Shown here: one piece after another, positions 35,460 through 44,393 of the stretch
Layout: every line of letters starts with the position of its first letter
Numbering within the stretch: position 1 is the stretch's first letter
Source: Oscillospiraceae bacterium
GTDB taxonomy: Bacteria; Bacillota_A; Clostridia; Oscillospirales; Ruminococcaceae
Assembly (NCBI GenBank): GCA_017523995.1
Contig: JAFWUX010000066.1
Coordinates: 1-64,000 of the forward strand
Length of the DNA stretch: 64,000 nt
Reading direction: 5' to 3'
The notes under the pieces: model-generated
What the model was told of the DNA's origin: nothing
Seen by the model: the letters and a program-made list of their open reading frames with translations, nothing else
Databases searched by the model: none
Made by a program: the position numbers and the translations under genes

Positions 35460-36376
35460 GCCTGATCACCTCCGTCTCCGCCGACCAGATTGATGAAATA
35501 GTTTTCGAGGCTTTCTTCATACTCGGTTGCAGAAATCAGCTCGCAGTTTTCTTTTGCAAGCGCTGCAGAGAGATCAGAGATCCGAAAGCTGCCGTAGAGA
35601 TTTGCTTCGGTTTCGGAAATGATCTCGTATTCCATCCCGCGGCCGTCCATGACATGCGGCAGTGTCTCCGTATCCGTGACCGTTACATGCAGATACTTGC
35701 GGCATTTCGCGTCCAGTTCCTCTGCGCTGATTTCCTGCACGATTTTGCCCTTGTCAATAAAGCCGTAATGTGTTGCAAGCTTTGCCAGCTCCTCCAGAAT
35801 ATGCGAGGAGATCAGCACGGTGATATTGCGCTCACGGTTCAGACGGAGAATCAGCTCACGGATTTCGACAATGCCCTGCGGGTCCAGTCCGTTGATCGGC
35901 TCATCAAGAATCAGAAAATCCGGATTGCCGCAGAGTGCCAGCGCGATACCGAGCCGCTGCTTCATGCCGAGCGAAAAGTCACGCGCTTTTTTCGTGCCGG
36001 TATCATGCAGACGCACAAGTTTCAGCAGATCGTCAATGCCGTCATTTGAGGGGAGCCCGAGCATCGCATACTGCATCTTCATGTTCTCAACGGCATTCAT
36101 GTCGCCGTAGAACGCCGGTGTCTCAATGATTGCGCCGACGCGCCTGCGAACAGCTGCAATCTTGCTTTCCGTATGCGGCGTGCCGTAGAGCGTGAAGCTG
36201 CCCGCCGACGGTTCCTGCAGCCCGCAGATGATACGGATCAGCGTGGTTTTGCCCGCGCCGTTCCGCCCGACGAACCCGTAGATCGCACCGGCAGGAATGT
36301 GCATCGTGACGCTGTCAAGTGCCTTGATTTTGCGGTAGCGTTTGGATACAGCATTTGTTGTGAGTACATAGTCCAT
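35456..36376 (-). CDS. ABC transporter ATP-binding protein (BcrA/lantibiotic-immunity-like)
   Basis: A 306-residue ATPase. Walker A GRNGAGKTT, Q-loop IETPAFYGDMNAVENM, signature FSLGMKQRLGIA, Walker B FLILDEPINGLDPQGI and H-loop ISSHILEEL. The C-terminal 90 residues (VTVTDTETLPHVMDGRGMEY onward) are the accessory domain found in BcrA-type ATPases. It begins with GGAGGG upstream. A promoter with four direct repeats lies between it and the response regulator gene, indicating that the regulator boosts transporter expression separately from its own. Confidence 0.9.
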   Translation of the reverse strand: MDYVLTTNAVSKRYRKIKALDSVTMHIPAGAIYGFVGRNGAGKTTLIRIICGLQEPSAGSFTLYGTPHTESKIAAVRRRVGAIIETPAFYGDMNAVENMKMQYAMLGLPSNDGIDDLLKLVRLHDTGTKKARDFSLGMKQRLGIALALCGNPDFLILDEPINGLDPQGIVEIRELILRLNRERNITVLISSHILEELAKLATHYGFIDKGKIVQEISAEELDAKCRKYLHVTVTDTETLPHVMDGRGMEYEIISETEANLYGSFRISDLSAALAKENCELISATEYEESLENYFINLVGGDGGDQA

Positions 36377-36398
36377 ATGTATCCCTCCTTCTGCTGCT

Positions 36399-36455
36399 AT
36401 GATAACACAGAACCGTAAAGAAAACGGTCAAGAAAAGCGTAAAGATTTCGTCAAG
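36399..36455 (-). promoter_or_regulatory. Activator-type promoter with four direct repeats before the ABC ATPase gene
   Basis: On the minus strand CTTGAC, CTTTAC, CTTGAC and CTTTAC begin at 36455, 36444, 36432 and 36420, spaced 11, 12 and 12 bases, so on one face of the helix. TATCAT (36399-36404) is a -10 box with no -35 box at the normal distance. This is the layout of an OmpR-family regulator site that replaces the -35 box. The first repeat overlaps the regulator gene's stop codon. Confidence 0.65.
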
Positions 36456-37128
36456 ATTTTCTGTCCGGTGCAATGAGCCGGAACCCGATGCCCCAGATCG
36501 CTTCGATATAATCCTTGCCGGTCGGCTGCCGCAGCTTCTTGCGCAGATTGCTGATATGCTGTTTCAGCGAGAGCTCGGTGCAGTCGGGGGTATCCGCAGT
36601 GATCCGATCGAGAATCGCGGATTTCGTCACAACCTGCTCGGGATTCTGCATCAGCAGCTTGAGAATGGCGTATTCTGTGCGTGTCAGGCGGATTGCGGTG
36701 CCGTCTGCCGTCACCGAATGCAGATCCGAACCGAGCCGCAGTGTATCGTAGCTGTCGGCATCCGCCTGCTCCGTTGTATTTGATTTCCGGAGCTGCACCG
36801 CAACCCTTGCAAGCAGCTCCCTGATCTCAAAGGGTTTTGTGATATAATCCGCCGCGCCGCCGAGCAGCAGCGAGACCTTGTTATCCAGATCAATCTTTGC
36901 GCTGACAACAATCACCGGAATCTCTTTGATCTGCGGGAGCAGCTGTTCACCGGAAAGCCCCGGGAGCATCAGGTCGAGCAAAATCAGATCCGGTGTACGG
37001 GATTTCAGAAGCGACAGTGCTGCAGTACCGGAATCCGCGCGCATGACAAGGTATCCGTTTCGGGTGAGTGCTTCTTCGAGCAGGTTGCCGATATCCGGAT
37101 CATCGTCGATGACAAGTATGTTTGCCAT
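36451..37128 (-). CDS. OmpR-family response regulator
   Basis: A 225-residue regulator. The ATG at 37128 follows AAAGGAGG; a longer upstream extension is not supported. Receiver domain (about 1-115): acidic pocket VIDDDPD, phosphoacceptor Asp in LILLDLMLPG (about 50), Lys in YITKPFEIRELLAR (about 97). DNA-binding winged helix (about 130-222): RLTRTEYAILKLLMQNPEQV and ELSLKQHISNLRKKL. It is first in the operon with the ABC transporter and kinase, and the four repeats directly downstream of its gene are the likely target. Confidence 0.92.
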   Translation of the reverse strand: MANILVIDDDPDIGNLLEEALTRNGYLVMRADSGTAALSLLKSRTPDLILLDLMLPGLSGEQLLPQIKEIPVIVVSAKIDLDNKVSLLLGGAADYITKPFEIRELLARVAVQLRKSNTTEQADADSYDTLRLGSDLHSVTADGTAIRLTRTEYAILKLLMQNPEQVVTKSAILDRITADTPDCTELSLKQHISNLRKKLRQPTGKDYIEAIWGIGFRLIAPDRKS

Positions 37129-37165
37129 ATCTGCCTCCTTTGCTGTTTGATTTGGAAACATGTCC

Positions 37166-37194
37166 ATTATAACACATTCAATCTGAAATAGCAA
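37166..37194 (-). promoter_or_regulatory. Sigma-A promoter of the response regulator gene
   Basis: On the minus strand TTGCTA (37189-37194), 17-base spacer, TATAAT (37166-37171). Confidence 0.72.
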
Positions 37195-37265
37195 GATGAG
37201 CGCGTGTTCGATCACGGAGCCATGCTTCGCAACGGGAAATCATCTGTATTTTTGCGAAAAAGGAC

Positions 37266-37294
37266 TTGCATCATCGCCGAAAATATGCTATAAT
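37266..37294 (+). promoter_or_regulatory. Sigma-A promoter of prfC
   Basis: TTGCAT (37266-37271), 17-base spacer, TATAAT (37289-37294). Confidence 0.78.
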
Positions 37295-37344
37295 AATATA
37301 GTTATGCAATCTTGATTTGATTTCACTGAACGGAGGAATTCAGC

Positions 37345-38937
37345 TTGCCTACTTTGGAAGAAGAAATCCGGCGCCGCAGAACCTTTGCGATCATTTCGCA
37401 CCCTGACGCCGGTAAAACAACACTGACTGAAAAGCTGCTGCTCTACGGCGGGGCAATTGCAATGGCAGGTGCCGTCAAGGGAAAGAAGAACGCGCGCCAT
37501 GCCGTCTCGGACTGGATGGAGATCGAAAAGCAGCGCGGAATCTCGGTTACCTCGTCCGTTATGCAGTTTGAGTATGACGGTTGCTGCATCAATATCCTCG
37601 ATACGCCCGGACACCAGGACTTTTCCGAGGATACCTACCGCACGCTCATGGCTGCTGATGCTGCGATCATGGTCATTGACGCGGCAAAGGGCGTTGAGCC
37701 GCAGACGCGCAAGCTGTTCCATGTCTGCGTGATGCGCCATATTCCGATTTTCACTTTCATCAATAAGATGGACCGCGAAGCGCAGAACCCGTTTGATCTG
37801 CTCGAGGAGATCGAACGCGAGCTCGGCATCAAGACCTATGCTGTCAACTGGCCGATCGGCTGCGGCAAGGATTTCCGCGGCGTGTTTGATCTGGAAACGC
37901 GGCACATTCTCTCCTTTGAGGGTACCGGCGGCATGCACACGGTCTCGCAGACCGAGGTCACGCCGGATGATCCGGCGCTTGCAGCACTGATTGGCAAGGA
38001 TAATCACGCGCAGCTTGCCGAGGATATCGAACTGCTAGACGGCGCCTCTGAGGATTTCAATCTCGAAGCGATCCATTCCGGTGAGCTTTCGCCTGTGTTC
38101 TTTGGTTCTGCACTGACGAATTTTGGCGTTGAGCCGTTCCTCAAGCGTTTCCTTGAACTGACACCGCCGCCGCTGGCACGCCGTGTCGCAGACGGAGAAA
38201 CGGTCTCGCCGTTTGACGAGAACTTCTCTGCGTTCGTGTTCAAGATTCAGGCAAATATGAATAAGGCGCACCGCGACCGTGTGACTTTCCTGCGCATCTG
38301 CTCGGGCAAATTCACGCGCGATATGGAAGTCTACCACGTACAGGGCGACAAGAAAATGCGTCTCTCACAGCCGCAGATGATGATGGCGGAAAACCGCGAG
38401 ATCATCGACGAAGCCTTTGCAGGTGATATCATCGGCGTGTTTGATCCGGGTATCTTCTCAATCGGTGACACAATCTGCGCACCGAACAAAAAGGTTTGCT
38501 TTGAGGGCATCCCGACCTTTGCACCGGAGCATTTTGCCCGTGTCCGCCACAAGGATACGATGAAGCGCAAGCAGTTTGTCAAGGGCGTCATGCAGATTGC
38601 GCAGGAGGGTGCCATCCAGATCTTCCATGAGCCGGAAACCGGTATGGAGGAGGTTATCGTCGGCGTGGTCGGTGTGCTGCAGTTTGAGGTGTTTGAACAC
38701 CGTATGCGCACGGAGTACAATGTCGAAATCATCCGCGAGCCGCTGAGCTATCAGTATATCCGCTGGATCAGCGGAATCCCGACGGATAAGAAGCCGCAGC
38801 TCACCATCAGCGAGGATACCAAGCTGGTGCAGGATTTCCGCGACCAGTATCTTCTGCTCTTTACAAGCGAGTGGAATATCCGCTGGGCGCTGGAGCGCAA
38901 TGAGGGTCTTGAGCTTCAGGATTTCAGCAAAAACTAA
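37345..38937 (+). CDS. prfC: Peptide chain release factor 3
   Basis: A 530-residue translational GTPase that removes RF1/RF2 from the ribosome after peptide release. It starts at TTG 37345, placed correctly after CGGAGG; the N-terminal EEEIRRRRTFAIISHPDAGK fits family starts. G1 is SHPDAGKTTLTEK, the RF3-specific insert KNARHAVSDWMEIEKQRGIS contains switch I, G3 is DTPGHQDFSEDTYR, G4 is NKMDR. Domains II and III follow (KIQANMNKAHRDRVTFLRIC; GVVGVLQFEVFEHRM). Full length and no defects. Single gene between its own promoter and a terminator. Confidence 0.97.
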   Translation: MPTLEEEIRRRRTFAIISHPDAGKTTLTEKLLLYGGAIAMAGAVKGKKNARHAVSDWMEIEKQRGISVTSSVMQFEYDGCCINILDTPGHQDFSEDTYRTLMAADAAIMVIDAAKGVEPQTRKLFHVCVMRHIPIFTFINKMDREAQNPFDLLEEIERELGIKTYAVNWPIGCGKDFRGVFDLETRHILSFEGTGGMHTVSQTEVTPDDPALAALIGKDNHAQLAEDIELLDGASEDFNLEAIHSGELSPVFFGSALTNFGVEPFLKRFLELTPPPLARRVADGETVSPFDENFSAFVFKIQANMNKAHRDRVTFLRICSGKFTRDMEVYHVQGDKKMRLSQPQMMMAENREIIDEAFAGDIIGVFDPGIFSIGDTICAPNKKVCFEGIPTFAPEHFARVRHKDTMKRKQFVKGVMQIAQEGAIQIFHEPETGMEEVIVGVVGVLQFEVFEHRMRTEYNVEIIREPLSYQYIRWISGIPTDKKPQLTISEDTKLVQDFRDQYLLLFTSEWNIRWALERNEGLELQDFSKN

Positions 38938-38941
38938 AAGC

Positions 38942-38978
38942 AAAGAGCATGAGAACGCATCTCATGCTCTTTTTGTTT
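38942..38978. terminator. Terminator after prfC
   Basis: AAAGAGCATGAGA pairs with TCTCATGCTCTTT (38942-38972), followed by TTGTTTG; A and T tracts make it usable from both sides. Confidence 0.88.
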
Positions 38979-38991
38979 GATGCTGTCCGGT

Positions 38992-40776
38992 TCAGAGCAG
39001 CGGAATGTCGCTGTCCGGAATCACCGGCAGATTTAGTTTTTCTGCGATTTCCGCCTTGACATAGATATCGTAATACTCGTTGACACAGGCTCCGAATTTC
39101 CACAGCCGGCGGTATGTTTTCAGATAGACACGCTTGTAATCCGCATTTTTCACGGCTTCTTTTCCCCAGAACGGCTCGAGAAAATAATGTGAGGAGATGT
39201 ACAGATTGTTGTTTCCGATCAAGACATCCGGAACCGGCATCTGCGCCATTTTTGCGTGATATGTTTCATATTCGTCATCGGTCAGATAGCGGTGTATAAT
39301 GTAGGAGTGTTCGGGCGGTGTCAGGAATGTATAGTCAAAGATATCCGCACGAAGATATGCGCCGATCTCCTCGGCGTACAGGGAAAAATCCGGAGACGCT
39401 TTCAGAATTTCAGGCAAAGTGTTCATTTCAACCGTATCATCCAGCAGGAGCGTAGACTCAGCCAGTACATGATACGATCCGAGATCGTGCTCCTGTATAA
39501 ATGCCAATGCATCCCTGCCGCCTGCATAGTCCTGATAGATATCATGGATACATGCGGTAAAACCTGCTGCTGCGGATATGACAGCAGCAACGCAGCCAAA
39601 CAGCACGGCAGTACTGTTAACGGTAGCAGAAACAGAGTTTTCAGCAATGCTGCGGTTCTCTTTGGAGGTGACCGTCAGCATTCCCCAGAACATCAGATAC
39701 AGAAAACAGATGCCGATGTGGTGCTGAAAAAAATAGACAGCGGATGAAAAAACAGCGAAAATAACGTAAGGGATCAGATAATACAGGAGGGTGTTTTTCT
39801 TCTTTCCGAAATAGCAGATGAGCGCAAGAAACAGCAGTCCGATCACACAGCCGGGAATCATATCTAGTGCGGAAAGCCCCAGATAATCGAGACGGGTATC
39901 ATACGAAAAGATATTCGTGATGAGGCTGTCCAGCGGGGCAACCAGCAGCATATACAGAATTCGCAGGATGAACGAATTGGTCTCCTCCGCTGGAGTGCTC
40001 GCAAAAGCATTCTCATCCGGTATGAATTCCCATACCAGAAGCAGCGCCAGTACCAGCAGACCGCCCAGCAGCAGGAACCGCTTGTCTTTGAGCAGCGAGG
40101 GGACAGCCTTAGCGCTGATTTTCTCTCTGAGGATTTCAATGCCCCAGACAATACAGATGCCGCCCGCGAGCAGAATGCCGTAGGCACTGGTCAGACAGAG
40201 CAGTGCCAGACTCAGAACATATCGCAGCGGTTTTGTGTTGCGCTCGTTGTGGAACAGTCCGAGCAGCACGAACGCCAGTGACATCACACAGTAGGGCCTT
40301 GTGATAACACCGTACTGATACATCAGAAAATAGGTGAAAGGGAGCACCCAGCGCACAATCCGCGGAAACGGGGATTTATAGAGCAGCAGCCAGACTGTCA
40401 GACCCATGAACACAAAGCTGATGATTGTCAGCGAGAGTGAATACGGGATTCCGAGCCGCGCAAACGGAGCCAGCAGCAAATGCCAGAACGGCGGATGTCC
40501 CTCATAGTGCGGGAGCGTGAACAGGATATCCTTGATCGGCGCGTTCTGGGCAATGCGCCACGAAACGGCTTCATCGAACCAGCGCTCATGAAACGCTGAT
40601 ACCACAAAGTGAATCACAGACCAGATAAGCAGAATCACGATCTCAGCACGCTTGTCTGCCTGCTCGGCTTTTTGGGCAAGTCCGGTCACGCGATCGGAAA
40701 GCTTATACAGAAATGTCAGGCTTTCGCGATTGTTCGATGTTCCTGTGTGCTTTGCAGATACACTTGCTTGTTTCAT
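38992..40776 (-). CDS. Polytopic membrane protein, GT-C glycosyltransferase-like
   Basis: A 594-residue protein with about ten transmembrane helices (first near 45-63, last near 385-410) and a C-terminal soluble part of about 170 residues. The first loop after helix one contains FHERWFDEAVSWRIAQNAPI, an Asp-Glu pair in the place where GT39/GT83-type polyprenyl-phosphate-sugar transferases keep their catalytic acid, followed by HYEGHPPFWHLLLAP, also typical of that loop. It probably moves a sugar from a lipid carrier to a surface polymer or protein. ACGGAGAC precedes the ATG. It follows the SufB-like gene by 24 bases on the same strand with no terminator between, an odd operon partner. Confidence 0.7.
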   Translation of the reverse strand: MKQASVSAKHTGTSNNRESLTFLYKLSDRVTGLAQKAEQADKRAEIVILLIWSVIHFVVSAFHERWFDEAVSWRIAQNAPIKDILFTLPHYEGHPPFWHLLLAPFARLGIPYSLSLTIISFVFMGLTVWLLLYKSPFPRIVRWVLPFTYFLMYQYGVITRPYCVMSLAFVLLGLFHNERNTKPLRYVLSLALLCLTSAYGILLAGGICIVWGIEILREKISAKAVPSLLKDKRFLLLGGLLVLALLLVWEFIPDENAFASTPAEETNSFILRILYMLLVAPLDSLITNIFSYDTRLDYLGLSALDMIPGCVIGLLFLALICYFGKKKNTLLYYLIPYVIFAVFSSAVYFFQHHIGICFLYLMFWGMLTVTSKENRSIAENSVSATVNSTAVLFGCVAAVISAAAGFTACIHDIYQDYAGGRDALAFIQEHDLGSYHVLAESTLLLDDTVEMNTLPEILKASPDFSLYAEEIGAYLRADIFDYTFLTPPEHSYIIHRYLTDDEYETYHAKMAQMPVPDVLIGNNNLYISSHYFLEPFWGKEAVKNADYKRVYLKTYRRLWKFGACVNEYYDIYVKAEIAEKLNLPVIPDSDIPLL

Positions 40777-40800
40777 CTGTCGAGTCTCCGTGTAATCGTT

Positions 40801-41718
40801 TTATTTCAGGAATCCGTTGATGATCTGTTCTTCTGCCTCTGCCTCGGTCAGACCGAGCGTCATCAGCTTGATGAGCTGATCGCCCGCGATTTTGCCGATT
40901 GCAGCCTCGTGGACAAGCGCCGCATCAATATTATTTGCCTCCAGAGAGGGGACAGCGAGAATCGTGCCCTGATCCATAATGATCGAATCGCACTCGGTAT
41001 GACCGCTGCATGCGGCATTGCCCGAGATGCACATATCGAGCTTCTGATAGGAATGATCTCTTGCAACGGAACGCGAGACAACATCTGCGCTGGAGCCGTC
41101 GCCGTCAAGATCAACCTTGTAAACGCTCAGCGCATGCTGTTCGCCGTGTGTCATCAGGCGCTCATGGACAATGAGTTTTGCATCTGCCGCGAGCTTTGCG
41201 ATGGTTGTGCGCTCGGTGGAGTCCACGCCCTTGATCTGCACCATTTCCATTTCGCAGGTGCTGCCTTCCTCCATATAGACCTCAGTCTGCGGATTGAGGA
41301 TGCGCTTGCCGTCGCCGCTGCCGGAGCCGTAATGCTTTTCGACATAGCGGATTCTTGCGTTTTTGCCGATATAGAAACGGTGAACGCCGTCATGCTCGGA
41401 ATCCTGCGTGCCGCAGTTATCAATGCCGCAGCCCGCAACGATCAGCACGTCGCTGTTTTCACCGATATAGAAATCATTGTAGACGGTTTCCTTGAGACCG
41501 CTTTCGCTCAGGACAACCGGAATATGCACGCTTTCATTTTTCGTGTTCGGCTTGATCCGGATATCAATGCCGCTGACATCGGTCTTTGAGACAATCTCGA
41601 TGTTTGCGGTGGATTTTCTGCCGACGGATTCGCCGTTTGCGCGGAGATTGTAGGCACCCTCCGGAATATCATGCAGGTCAGCGACCTCCTGCAAAAGCTG
41701 CTTCTGAATTGCATCCAT
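40801..41718 (-). CDS. SufB/SufD-like Fe-S assembly scaffold (SmsB-type minimal system)
   Basis: A 305-residue protein with the SufBD beta-helix core (about 85-290: DNCGTQDSEHDGVHRFYIGK, ARIRYVEKHYGSGSGDGKRI, CISGNAACSGHTECDSIIMD). The C-terminus LVHEAAIGKIAGDQLIKLMT and GLTEAEAEEQIINGFL is diagnostic of SufB/SufD. It is much shorter than SufB (about 470), as in the two-gene SufC/SufB-like minimal systems described from archaea and Clostridia. The ATPase partner is encoded 14 bases upstream. It should form a scaffold on which a [Fe-S] cluster is built; no cysteine desulfurase gene is nearby. Confidence 0.88.
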   Translation of the reverse strand: MDAIQKQLLQEVADLHDIPEGAYNLRANGESVGRKSTANIEIVSKTDVSGIDIRIKPNTKNESVHIPVVLSESGLKETVYNDFYIGENSDVLIVAGCGIDNCGTQDSEHDGVHRFYIGKNARIRYVEKHYGSGSGDGKRILNPQTEVYMEEGSTCEMEMVQIKGVDSTERTTIAKLAADAKLIVHERLMTHGEQHALSVYKVDLDGDGSSADVVSRSVARDHSYQKLDMCISGNAACSGHTECDSIIMDQGTILAVPSLEANNIDAALVHEAAIGKIAGDQLIKLMTLGLTEAEAEEQIINGFLK

Positions 41719-41732
41719 GACTGACCGCCTCC

Positions 41733-42461
41733 TCAGGTTAATTTCCGGCAGACATCCGCTGCGTACTGTGTTCCGATGATCGAGGGCAGAATCTGCTCCT
41801 TCGGTCCGTGCTTTTCGATTTTGCCGTCTGCAAGGACGATAATCTCATCCGCGATATTGAGGATGCGCTCCTGATGCGAAATCACAAGGATTGTGCGATC
41901 CTGTGTAGATTCGCGCATCTTCTCGAAAATGCGGATCAGGTTCTGGAAACTCCAGAGGTCGATGCCGGCCTCCGGCTCATCGAAGATTGCGAGCTTGACA
42001 TCGCGCGCAAGGATCGTTGCAATCTCAATGCGCTTGAGTTCACCGCCCGAGAGCGATGCGTTGACCTCGCGGTGGATATAATCCTTTGCACAGAGTCCGA
42101 CCTCGGAGAGATATTCGCAGGCTTCGGAAATGGTGATCTGCTTACCCGAAGCGATCCGGAGCAGATCAAGCACTGTCAGCCCCTTGAAACGAACCGGCTG
42201 CTGGAACGCAAAGCCGATGCCGCGTTTAGCGCGATCGGTGATGGAAAGACCGGTGATATCCTCGCCCTGAAATGTGATGGTACCCGCGGTTGCGGTTTCG
42301 ATACCGGCGATGATTTTTGCAAGCGTGGATTTACCGCCGCCGTTCGGTCCGGTAATCACGATAAATTTATTCGCATCAATGTGCAGGCTGATGTCGCGGA
42401 TGATTTCAGCTTTGCCGTCATTGGTGTCCGCATGAAACGCAATATGATCTAATTGCAGCAT
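41733..42461 (-). CDS. sufC: SufC-like ATPase of Fe-S cluster assembly
   Basis: A 242-residue ABC-type ATPase without membrane partner. The ATG at 42461 is supported by AAAGGAG 8 bases upstream; a longer reading would begin inside the promoter. Walker A GPNGGGKST, Q-loop FAFQQPVRFKG, signature NASLSGGELKRIEI, Walker B LAIFDEPEAGIDLWSF and H-loop VISHQERIL. The phrase EPEAGIDLWSF is characteristic for SufC. It drives conformational change in the SufB-like protein encoded next and is first in the operon that ends with the GT-C-like gene. Confidence 0.92.
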   Translation of the reverse strand: MLQLDHIAFHADTNDGKAEIIRDISLHIDANKFIVITGPNGGGKSTLAKIIAGIETATAGTITFQGEDITGLSITDRAKRGIGFAFQQPVRFKGLTVLDLLRIASGKQITISEACEYLSEVGLCAKDYIHREVNASLSGGELKRIEIATILARDVKLAIFDEPEAGIDLWSFQNLIRIFEKMRESTQDRTILVISHQERILNIADEIIVLADGKIEKHGPKEQILPSIIGTQYAADVCRKLT

Positions 42462-42499
42462 AATCTGCACTCCTTTCTGTTGACAGGTTTGCATACTAT

Positions 42500-42529
42500 A
42501 TTATAGCAAAAAACAGTTGCTTCGGCAAC
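42500..42529 (-). promoter_or_regulatory. Promoter of the suf-like operon overlapped by a small hairpin
   Basis: On the minus strand TTGCCG (42523-42528), 17-base spacer, TATAAT (42500-42505). GTTGC-CGAA-GCAAC (42516-42529) overlaps the -35 box and is followed by TGTTTTTT, so it may also be a back-up terminator for the kinase gene upstream. Confidence 0.6.
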
Positions 42530-42640
42530 AAAAACCGGAATTTTCTCGGTTTCTGCTAAACGGAGCACAAAACCGAGTAAATTTATGTGTATTTTGCAGA
42601 TTCGTTATTTTTATCGGTTTTTCTGCTCTTTTGCAGCAGA

Positions 42641-42672
42641 AAAAGCCGGCATCCGCAGACACCGGCTTTTGA
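42641..42672 (-). terminator. Terminator of the second two-component system
   Basis: AAAAGCCGG (42641-42649) pairs with CCGGCTTTT (42662-42670). The loop is 12 bases; the minus strand continues with TTTTTCTGC. Confidence 0.82.
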
Positions 42673-42675
42673 TGT

Positions 42676-44373
42676 TCAGATTTTGATTTTTGCCGTAAAT
42701 TTGCCGTTCTCCGCCTTGACGGTGAACCGGAATCCGTGCAGCTGCATAATCTGCCGGACGATTGCAAGCCCCATGCCGCTGCCGGAGCGTGATGTTCTGG
42801 CGCTTTCGCCCTTGACAAGCGGCTCGCAGACTGTTGCAGGATCGGGCAGGTTTTCCGCGTCATTGCGGATGATAAGCCCTTTTTCCGTAGCGCGTATTTC
42901 GATGCTGCCGCCCTCCGGTGCATAGCGCACGGCGTTGTCGATCAGGCTGCCGACTGCCTGCGCAAGCAGCGTTTCATTGCCCTTGACCGTGCAGGAACCG
43001 GCGCAGCTGTGTGTCAGATTTTTCGCCGCGATCTGTTCTGTAAAGCGTGCGATCGCATCATCTGCAAGCTGCTTGAGGTCAACCGGCTTCTGATCGGTCG
43101 GCTGCATGCGTTCCAGCTTTGCGAGGTTCAGCACATCCGCGATGATTTTGTCCATATACTGCGTGTTTTCGAGGATTGCATCCGCATAGGATTCCCGCTT
43201 TTCGGTGTGGATGTTGTCGCGCAGATTTTCCGCATAGCCGGAGATTGCGGTCAGCGGCGTTTTGAGATCATGTGCAAGCGATGCGGTCAGTGTCCGGCGG
43301 TATTCGTTCATCTCATATGCCTTGCGGTGCTTCATGTGCATGATTTTTGCAATGAGCGCCGCAATCAGCAGTTCGATCAGGAATATGATGCCGGTGTAAA
43401 ACAGCAGCCGCGGCAGATATTGCTGCCAGAAGTCATAGAAGGCGAGATAGTAAATCTCATATCGTGCATCCGCGCGTTTGCCTTCCGGATAGTAGGTAGA
43501 AGTGAGTGCGGTGCAGATTGCAGTTTTCGGGCGGTTTTCAAAGGCGTATTCGGAAGCAGCGTGATCGTTATAATCCTCCATATAGCGGTAGACTTCCTTC
43601 ATCGCAGGGCTGTTTTCCTTTGTACCGACCGGAAGATAGATCAGCATATCCGCGCGGATCATATCCTCGGGGATTGCGACGGTATTTTCCCTTGTAAAGT
43701 GGAGACAGCCCTCTCCGGCAGGCGGATCGTGCTCTATGTCTTTCAGGTAATTGAGTTCATTCAGCAGATCCAGATTGAATATTTTGTCAAGGAGCGGTCT
43801 TTTTCCGCTGTAAACTGTGATTTTTCCGGGGTAAGCTTCCTTGCCGCGAATGTAAACATCCTGAATTTGTAAACTATACTCATAGGATTCTCTCGGGAGC
43901 GGTGTAAGCTCTTTAATCCGCTCCGGATCTTCGATGATGTTGTCAATGACAAATCTTCCGTCATCCTGTGCGCTTTGTTCTGCAAGCTCCGGTGCTGCTT
44001 TTTTCAGCTTTGCGATCTGCTTGGTATTGTCTGCACGAAAGCGTACAGAACTCCAGACCAGTTCGGTGCTGTCATAGGTTTTACCGGTTTCGCGGTCATA
44101 TAGGATCATCGCCGAGTCGATGGCAGGATCAGTTGCGCAGCAGAATGCGAGCTGACTGCGGATCTCCTCATATGATGCATCCGCATGTTTCGGATTGCCG
44201 AGCCAGTCTTCCATCACATTCAGTCTGGAACGGCATTCGCCCGATGCTTGTACAGCGGCGAGCTGATATCTCCAGTACAGTGCAGTGCCGCCGACTGCCG
44301 CGGTGCCTGCAAGAATGACCGCGAGCGCTTTCGCAAAATATGAGAAGTAACTGCGTTTTTTTGCCTGTTTCAT
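42676..44373 (-). CDS. Sensor histidine kinase with large extracellular domain
   Basis: A 565-residue kinase. Transmembrane helices lie at about 13-33 and 333-358; between them is a 300-residue extracellular sensor that I cannot assign to a family. Then HisKA with SLAHDLKTPLTAISGYAENL (phosphorylated His at about 372) and the ATPase domain with N box VGSLIDNAVRYAPEGG and G box SGSGMGLAIVRQIM. GGAGGG precedes the ATG. The response regulator gene is 20 bases upstream. No transporter is in the operon, so the extracellular domain probably senses directly. Confidence 0.9.
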   Translation of the reverse strand: MKQAKKRSYFSYFAKALAVILAGTAAVGGTALYWRYQLAAVQASGECRSRLNVMEDWLGNPKHADASYEEIRSQLAFCCATDPAIDSAMILYDRETGKTYDSTELVWSSVRFRADNTKQIAKLKKAAPELAEQSAQDDGRFVIDNIIEDPERIKELTPLPRESYEYSLQIQDVYIRGKEAYPGKITVYSGKRPLLDKIFNLDLLNELNYLKDIEHDPPAGEGCLHFTRENTVAIPEDMIRADMLIYLPVGTKENSPAMKEVYRYMEDYNDHAASEYAFENRPKTAICTALTSTYYPEGKRADARYEIYYLAFYDFWQQYLPRLLFYTGIIFLIELLIAALIAKIMHMKHRKAYEMNEYRRTLTASLAHDLKTPLTAISGYAENLRDNIHTEKRESYADAILENTQYMDKIIADVLNLAKLERMQPTDQKPVDLKQLADDAIARFTEQIAAKNLTHSCAGSCTVKGNETLLAQAVGSLIDNAVRYAPEGGSIEIRATEKGLIIRNDAENLPDPATVCEPLVKGESARTSRSGSGMGLAIVRQIMQLHGFRFTVKAENGKFTAKIKI

Positions 44374-44393
44374 AAATATCCCTCCGTTTTCTG

